Shown here: one piece after another, positions 56,979 through 64,000 of the stretch
Numbering within the stretch: position 1 is the first letter of the stretch
Layout of the letters: every line of letters starts with the position of its first letter
Origin: Plantago major
Taxonomy: Eukaryota; Streptophyta; Magnoliopsida; Lamiales; Plantaginaceae
Assembly (NCBI GenBank): GCA_026545765.1
Contig: CM048841.1
Location: 5,713,712-5,777,711 of the forward strand
Direction: 5' to 3'
Length of the DNA stretch: 64,000 nt
Notes under the pieces: generated by a model
Databases searched by the model: none
What the model saw: only the letters and a program-made list of their open reading frames with translations
Told to the model about the DNA's origin: nothing
Position numbers and translations under genes: made by a program

Positions 56979-58586
56979 GTTGATTTTATCTTATATGTAT
57001 ATAAATTTTATGATTTTCTTTTACACTGACAAAATTTTATATATGGTTGTGCTCGATTTCACTAATTTACATTATGCACTTTTCTAAAGGTATGGGTGAC
57101 TTCCGATGCAATGTTGCGGCGATTAGATCATGCATTTTGTCACATTGTAATTTTTTATATGCTTCTCAACTTCTACATGTTATTATAGAAAATTATTCAT
57201 TTCTTATCATAAGTTTTTTCTCCATGCCCCATCGAGTATCGACGGGCCATTAACTAGTTATAAAAAAAAGATAAAATAGGGGAAAAAGTTGAATTTTGGG
57301 CCTATTTATAATTACAATTTTTTTTATGTATAAAAAATGGATTGATCTGTAATAGTTTGAATAGAAGGGTCTAAAGTGACAAGAGTCTATATTGTAGGGG
57401 TGATATCTGCAATTTTCCCTAAATTGTAATTTTGATGATGTAAAAAACGAAAGAACACGTGCCAATGCATGATTAGCACTACCTCTTCTAAAGTCGTGGT
57501 CAAAAAAGTTGACAGTCCCATGTCAGAGCGACTGTAAAGCAAAAGATATGTTTTGATAGTTCTGTCTAAAGTTTTGTTTTGGATTTGGATATATTAATTA
57601 CCTAGTCCCGAAAATAGATGCCATTTTGTCATTTTTTACTTCTCAAGCAAAATTTTCATTTACTCCATCCGTCTCGGACAGATTCATATATTAGAGTTGG
57701 CGTATAGATTTATATAGAAATTTAAAGTAATTATTGAATCTAGAGACTGTGGAAAAAGTGTACTTTTAGTGTCAAAATGTGTATTTGAGTGTAAAGTTGA
57801 GATTGCTTATTGTTTGTTGGGTGTTGAGTAGTTTTCTTTTTTAGTGATATATGAAGTTTTTGGTCAATATCATTTCAACTTTAACATTAAATATATTCAA
57901 AATAAACCTACTAACATTAGTTTATTCAATTTTCAATTTTACAAATCAATTTAACATATTCCATTATTTTATCCAAAATTAATATATAAATTATTTTTTT
58001 CACCACAAAAGTAAATAATAAGATATTTTTAGTACAGAGTAAGTAATAATTAGTGGAGTAGGCTAATATATTTTCCTACACTCAAAATACGAGTTTAGAT
58101 TTGGTACAAGCTCAATATCACCTTATGACTAATCAGTTGGGTGATTTAGAAAATATATTCAAATCTATATTGTGTGGAATTTTAGAAAATAAGGTTACCA
58201 TCTCAGCTACCAATCACCAGTTATCATTCACTCTATCAACTTATTTAGACAAACATACACTTTGTTGGTAAAAAAAAAAAAAACAAAAAAAAAAAAAAAA
58301 AAACCTTCAATGCAATTAAATAATTTACTTCTGTACTATTAAGTTATAACAGGTGTCCACATTGCACAGAAATAAATGACCAACATGGATCCAGATTCCA
58401 GAAACAGAATCCTAATGAAATTCTATTCATCTGTAGTTACTGTATTATGTTACATTACATTACATACAGTAGTGTGATTTTTTACATTCCAAATAATCAA
58501 ATTCCAGTATTCACACTTCAATAAATTGTTCAAATATACCCATGCCAGTATATCTACTTACAGCAGAAGCGCGCGTTGCAGGTTAT
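56979..58586. other. Intergenic with repeat debris
   Basis: Around 57275..57421 lies a short inverted-repeat element whose right end (reverse complement AGGGAAAATTGCAGATA) resembles the left end of the 20958 foldback. A Stowaway-like start (ACTCCATCCGTCTCGG, 57662) has no clear end. An A-rich tract is at 58269..58302. Frames such as 57047..57253 are unsupported. WAT1-gene 3' UTR probably occupies about 58480..58586. Confidence 0.4.
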
Positions 58587-61500
58587 CTATGCCTGTTCAA
58601 TATTCTCGTGCAACAAGGGAGCCTCGGCTTCATCTGCACAGCTTTTCGTCTCCCCTTCTCTAGATTTTCCCCAGATAACAGCGTAGAAACCAGCAATCAG
58701 CACCACTGCCCCAACCAAACTAAATCAAGAACGAATAATCAGCAAGTAATTCATGATACGGTTGTAAGATACATATGAATTTATGTTCGACACAAAAGAT
58801 TTGTATAAGCTTTAACAAGTGATCAAGATATTATAGTAGTAATTCATAAGGAACGCAGCAATACCTTCCGAGATAGAGAGTGTCTTTCAAAAGGATGACA
58901 CCGACGATGACAGCAAAGAAAACTGTCATTGGTTTGAAGAGTGAAACAAAAAATGGACCTTTCTTCCAAATGCACCAAGCAGTCACATAGAGCCTCAATA
59001 CTATGTTAAAGAAAGTCTGCACATGTAATTTTTCGCATAAGTAAGCATTCACTTCTTAAATAGGCCCCTCACATTTTAACAATTACATCTAATTGGTCGC
59101 GATAAATTTTCTGATTACAAATGAGTTGAAACGTAAAGGGGTGCTTATTTGGAGTTGATATGGCAACCAAATTTTAATACTCTTCCATTTTTTTTATTAT
59201 CATTAATTCAAGAAAACCTTCTATTAACTATTTCCACGCTTTGTTTTCTTATTTCCCTTTTTTCCCCTCCTATCTTTCTTATTTCTCTTTTTCCACCCAA
59301 GTCGTTTCTTTTTTATTTCTTTACTCCCTTTCACATTATTTAATAAACACACACAAACACAATTTCTTAAACATAGAATAAACACAAATTGTTTCTACAT
59401 TCTCCATTTATAAGAAAAAGCCCCATAAAAAAACTCTATGTAGATAAAGTATATGCAAGTTGGTGTTGTCTTCATATAGAAAAAGTATATGAAAGTTGGT
59501 GTTGTCTTCATAAGAAAAAGCCCCGTAAAAAAACTCTATGTAGATAAACTCTACGTGTAGAAAGACTCATGTATAATTGGTTATGGGGGTTATTGATCGT
59601 TTCAAAGATAGACTTAATCAGTCGATCAAAATTGATCACGTTAACCGTTCTTTTTGTTTCGAAGGCAGAATTAACCTATTCTTGTTATGTACTTTACTAA
59701 TGACCGTGAATTTTTTGAAATTCATGTCAAAATGACTACAAAGAACTGCTCAACTTTCAAAAAAATAAAAAAAAATGCTCAACTAATATAGGCTAACTCA
59801 AGTCATGCTATTTAGGATGGTATTCCATAGATTCACATATCATCAGTTTTCGTTTAACAGTGATACACATGTCTCCAATCAGATAATAACTGTTTGACTC
59901 ATTCCGAACAAGTATTGGTTTGATGTTTCGAGTAGATCTCGACATCAAAGTTGTATGAATTTTCTTACCGAATAGAGAACAGCAAGTAGACCACTATTAG
60001 TATGAATTCTCCATGCAGCTGAATCTCTTTCTGCAATCAGAGAAACTACTGAAGACTGAACCGTCACGAAAAGGCAGTAAATAGCAACTACTCTCATCTC
60101 GGATGGGTACAGCTTCAGTATGGAAGCCTGCAATGATTTTGTAAATAAACAAAGAAATAAAGCTAGTCATTACATAACTGCAACTGAAGTTTCAATCAAA
60201 GAAGCGTTTGTTAAATTTGATGCTCAACCTGTAGTATGCACCATGCCGAAGTCAAAAAAGCAGCACAACAAAGCAAAAGTCCCCCAAGGACCCAATTTTG
60301 TTGGGCTGGCAAGTGTAGTAGTATAGGATATTCTGAAGTTAATGGAGTGTTAAGTATGGCTGGCCCCTTGTAGAAAGTCACAATAAAAGCCCCTGAGATG
60401 GATACCAACGTGCCTACAGACTTAACGGTGGTATTCAACGTTCCCCAATTTACTTTTTCCATCCTGATACAAACTAATTTTAATCAATATCAGCCAAGCA
60501 CATAGTAACACAAATTGTAGTAATACACGTTAAAACTTTCACGTACATACTGTAAATAGAACGATGGCTATTGTGAAAGACTAATAATAGAAAAAGGGGC
60601 TGTGTTGCTTATAACATGCACCAAGTTACCGTGCAACTTTTGTTACATGGAACCACCTTTTATTAAAATGTCTGTCAAAAGAAAGTAGATTTAGTGCACA
60701 GATCCAAAAGAGACTGTATCCAATAAAAATAACATGGTGATATGCAAGTGACATAAGACATGGGCGTTTATGCTTAAAAAACTTGATTATCTTTTGGTTC
60801 ATTGATATTGGCATATAAGAGTCAGGCTGCAGATGAAGACTACTGTGGCAAACATAATGGTAAAATTATCACCGCACAAGCTGCATCAAGCACACATCAA
60901 TAATTTTAGAATTACAAACTCAGTAATTCTGCTTATTTTTCATAAAGGTCAAAGCACACAGCAGGATATACGTACTGAACAAATATTATATTTGTATGAA
61001 AAGATGCGAATGAACTCGAATTTAATAACTGGAGGTAGAATATAACCTGAAAATAATGGCAAGAATGTATGTAAAAGCTGGCATGAGATTCAACATGGCT
61101 GTGCTAAGCGTGGGAGAGCTATAGTTCAACCCAATATTACTACCGATCTCCGCAAAACATCTACCAACGAAACCAACAGACTAAATTAGTATTTAGCCAG
61201 CCAGATGAAAAATCCATGATATATCTAGAAAGCATGCCCAACAATCTTGCACAAAGCACCCACAATGATCTTTCATGAGATGATAAGAATATGGGGCCTT
61301 ACAAAAGAAAACAGTTCACAAAATCCATTAACATTTTAAACTTGTTTTCCTGTTACGATCTACGGATGTAGAACTTTTTACACATTCTCTTTCGTAGTTT
61401 GTACAAAATCTACAAAGATAAAATTCAATGATTACATTAGCTTCTGCAGAACTCGAGCGGAAGAAGACTATTTGGCACTGCACTCACTGGGAAATTATTA

Positions 61501-62820
61501 AGCTTTATCCAACAACAAACGATCAAGCTCTTGAATTTGCATAATGATGTCAGTCAAAAAAATAATAGCAATTTGTCACAGCCATATTTTTATGGTGTAA
61601 TGGATCTAGAAGTAACATCTAATATATACTCCTATGTCATATTCGGGACTTCCCAAGTTGGAAGATACCATGGGTTCATTATACTACAATATAGGATCGG
61701 AACAAAACACCTTAGCGTTGTCTACCACAAAAATTGTAACACCCCAGATGTTAGGGTGCTGCTACTATAACAGTTGCACATTTGCTTGGGTAACTGTTAT
61801 AGCAGCACCCTAACGTCTGCAGCGTTACAAAAAATTGACTTCTCATTCAAAACCTGGGTTTGCTAAGACGTAAGGCATTTTAGCATTCATCATATCTCTC
61901 TCCGAACCGAGTTTCATACAATTATGCAACAAAAAACAAGGCAACTCAAACTAGAAACAGAACAAGAAATACCAAACTTAGTTTTTCCACCATCTTTATC
62001 CAATTATCAGTCAACAAAAAACTCTTGATGTTTCTTCTTTCCTCTACAAACCATTTTGAATCATCTTCTGCAACTCCAAGCAATTAATATTGTAGAACTA
62101 ATATAAATGACTAGTTTCCACAAATTTTAGCTTTTAGATGATTCAGAATTCATTCATGATATCAAAGCCTCTAGTTCACGTCCACCTGGTTCAAATATAA
62201 ACGGATACAATCTCCACACCATATTAAATTTCCAATGGAATGCAGCCTCCCAAAGAGGTTGAAACCAGCCACCCACAGAGTGAGGGAGTATTTTACAATT
62301 ATATAAATGACTAGATTTCACACCTCTCTCTACAAGTTAGTGCTTTTAGATAAGACGTAATCCTATCAATTAAAAGTTAAAAAAGTACTAATAGTGATCC
62401 GTGTTCCGAATTCGATCCAAACTAACAACCCCAGTATCAAATTGGAACCAAATTAGGAAATTATCCACTAACCCGAAAGAAGCAAGCAAGAAAATTCTCC
62501 AGATGACAGGAAATGTCAATTGGGGACTCTTTGACCTGGCAAGAATCATCAAATTAGGCAATGAATTGATCAATTGAACATCACAAATATTGCAAAAGTA
62601 AGAAAAGGGGTTAACTAAAATACCTATTGAAGAAGAAGAAGAAGGCAGTAGGGATAAGAAGAAGAGAGGCTAATCCATTGGAATAGACAGACAAAACATA
62701 CAAGCTTGTTCCATCGGACATAGCTCTCTTGGTTATGATTGCATTCAAGGCTATCACTACAACCGCTGACGTCATGCCCACGAAAGGCAGAGAGCTTTGA
62801 AGCCATAGCCACTGCGCCAT
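58587..62820 (-). CDS. WAT1-related protein (plant drug/metabolite exporter, EamA)
   Basis: Seven exons: 62624..62820, 62473..62535, 61047..61160, 60229..60463, 59969..60127, 58865..59016, 58587..58719, encoding 350 aa. Junctions are GT-AG and phases agree. It starts MAQWLWLQSSLPFVGM and has about ten hydrophobic segments in two EamA halves. WAT1/MtN21 hallmarks are IGLNYSSPTLSTAMLNLMPA, FTYILAIIFRMEKV, GAFIVTFYKGP and PFFVSLFKPMTVFFAVIVG, with ILLKDTLYLG. Family members export auxin or amino acids (UMAMIT); the substrate here is unknown. I take the ATG at 62820, since the upstream in-frame codon is only a TTG. The exon sizes match Arabidopsis At3g28050-type genes. Intron 2 contains a 95-bp hairpin MITE. 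Confidence 0.94.
61735..61829. mobile_element. 95-bp hairpin MITE in WAT1-gene intron 2
   Basis: TGTAACACCCCAGATGTTAG is mirrored by the right end (reverse complement TGTAACGCTGCAGACGTTAG), and the pairing continues through GGTGCTGCTA and TATAACAGTT. Almost the whole element folds. AAAAAT flanks it on both sides (61729..61734 and 61830..61835). Confidence 0.85.
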
Positions 62821-62997
62821 TGCTGGTTGAAAGTTTGAAACAGGAGAAAGTTTCAAACTTGGATGAATTTTGCTTAGACGATGGCTGCTAAGTCGGAGTA
62901 ATAGTACTTCAACAACTACATTTCCAGCTGATATGATAATTGAGGGGTCAATTGCAAGAGAAATTTACACACAGACCCCCTACTTTCTTCTATACTA
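62821..62997. other. WAT1-gene 5' UTR and proximal promoter
   Basis: Minus-strand upstream region. The reading frame is open for a short distance above the ATG but has no other ATG. Two Stowaway MITEs begin within 180 bases of the start codon. Confidence 0.5.
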
Positions 62998-63447
62998 CTC
63001 CATCCCGAATTCAACTTACCGTATTCCGTTCCCGAACAACCCATCTTAATGAAAATTTTATCTTCTACTCCATCCGTTCCAGAACAAATGTCACATTTTG
63101 ACTTTTTTCAGTCAACATTTTTCTACTTTGGCTCCGATTTAATCTTAAACCGTAAATGTAAAATGTTCAATCAAATTATATAATGAAATTTTCCTAATGT
63201 TTCATTATATAATTTAATTGAACATTTTACATTTACGGTTTAAGATTAAATCGGAGTTAAAGTTGACTGAAAAAAATCAAAATGTAACATTTGTTCTGAG
63301 ACGGGGGAGTACTTCAATAATCTCTCATACTTTAATTTATTCACTTTACTTACCGTGCACTTTATTAACTATAACAATTACTTTATTTATCATTCTCTTA
63401 AAACTTGTGTTCAGGCCCACAAGAAGTTCAATCCGGGACAGAGGGAG
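62998..63447. mobile_element. Stowaway-type MITE containing a second MITE
   Basis: The left end CTCCATCCCGAATTCAACTT and the reverse complement of the right end CTCCCTCTGTCCCGGATTG are inverted repeats between TA dinucleotides (62996..62997 and 63448..63449). A second MITE is inserted at 63068..63309. It lies in the upstream region of the WAT1-related gene. Confidence 0.75.
63068..63309. mobile_element. 242-bp near-perfect hairpin MITE
   Basis: CTCCATCCGTTCCAGAACAA at the left pairs with the right end. The inner arm AAATGTAAAATGTTCAAT also pairs with its inverse at 63216..63240. Roughly 100 bases on each side are complementary, with a short loop around 63195. TA flanks (63066..63067 and 63310..63311) fit Stowaway. 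Confidence 0.85.
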
Positions 63448-63449
63448 TA

Positions 63450-63716
63450 TATAAGAACACCATCAGAAACTCGAGTTTTTCTACTCCATAAGTGTATATA
63501 TTGGAAGATGTTGGAAAACTACAGTCGCTACGATGCACATAGGGTAAACCTCACGGACTCATGTAATAGCTTACAAAACACATAAGCCAAGTTAAACTAT
63601 AATAAGGCGCAACACAAGGCTTATATCACATAGTTTTGATGTTTGTGGGGTTTGAATATATGACCAACAATGTATCCTTCTAATTTATTTCCTATACTAC
63701 TTGAAGTCACTTTTAG
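63450..63716. other. Intergenic, no gene seen
   Basis: AT-rich sequence between MITEs. The frame at 63355..63585 runs out of the MITE and has no support. Confidence 0.4.
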
Positions 63717-63820
63717 GCTGTTTGGCAGGCCACTAAAATCACCAAAACCTGATTAAAACATCTAAAAACACCTATTTTTAACCTGGTTTTCTTGATTTTA
63801 ATCGCTTACCAAACAGACAC
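63717..63820. mobile_element. Short MITE with TGTTTGG ends
   Basis: GGCTGTTTGGCAGGC on the left is mirrored by GCTTACCAAACAGAC on the right, with internal CACCAAAACCTG/CCTGGTTTTCTTG pairing. An imperfect CACTTTTAG/CACTTTATG flank suggests an 8-9-bp duplication. The words CCACTAAAACCAACAAAACC near 63953 look like the start of a related copy running off the window end. Confidence 0.55.
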
Positions 63821-64000
63821 TTTATGTTTGTGAAAATGTAAGGTTATACGTATTTAATTTATATATTTTGGTATTGGTCTCATCCAATAAGTTACTAAAA
63901 ATTAGTTTTGTTTATCTCATATTCACTCAAACATCAGTGCTTCACCGTCAAGCCACTAAAACCAACAAAACCTGGTTAAAAACACCTATTTAATATGATT

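Overview
This is nuclear DNA from a flowering plant, most likely a eudicot. The evidence is multi-exon genes with GT-AG introns, plant-specific families (FDM/IDN2 XH domain, KOC1, PADRE/DUF4228, WAT1-related), Copia, CACTA, Helitron, LINE and hAT/Stowaway/Mutator-type repeats, and AT-rich intergenic DNA. I cannot name the species. I rebuilt each gene model by hand from splice sites and reading frame.

Genes. 0-7 kb holds the 3' end of an FDM/IDN2-type RNA-directed DNA methylation gene (+), an intronless CAF1 deadenylase (-) and ribosomal protein eS12 (+). 10.6-20.4 kb is a gene-dense stretch: SDF2 (ER MIR-domain protein, -), KOC1 (outer-chloroplast-envelope kinase, -), a decayed unidentified gene fragment (+) and a PADRE/DUF4228 gene (-). 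28.7-32.6 kb is a 14-exon nucleobase-ascorbate transporter (-). 58.6-62.8 kb is a 7-exon WAT1-related transporter (-). These are unrelated housekeeping or signalling genes with separate promoters. There is no operon-like arrangement.

Mobile DNA. 7.4-9.6 kb is a LINE with the inverted structure of twin priming and a 12-bp target duplication. 20.7-21.9 kb is a Stowaway MITE carrying two nested insertions. 33.7-46.7 kb is a four-level nest: a Stowaway-like MITE split by a Copia element (140-bp LTRs), itself split by a 7.4-kb CACTA transposon and a hAT MITE. 46.9-52.6 kb has LINE remnants and Helitron helicase debris split by a second, shorter CACTA element related to the first. 53.6-55.4 kb is a 1.76-kb solo LTR, followed by a badly decayed Helitron helicase. 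Target-site duplications could be read directly for most insertions, so their order can be reconstructed.

The most unusual material is a set of three dispersed repeats (about 3.3, 21.0 and 24.7 kb). Their cores combine CCA-rich runs with iterated palindromic CCATGGAAGCT-type words, and at least two sit inside degenerate inverted repeats. A tandem repeat appears to have grown out of the GC-type splice donor of SDF2 intron 1. A minisatellite inside an intron of the CACTA accessory gene differs in size between the two CACTA copies.
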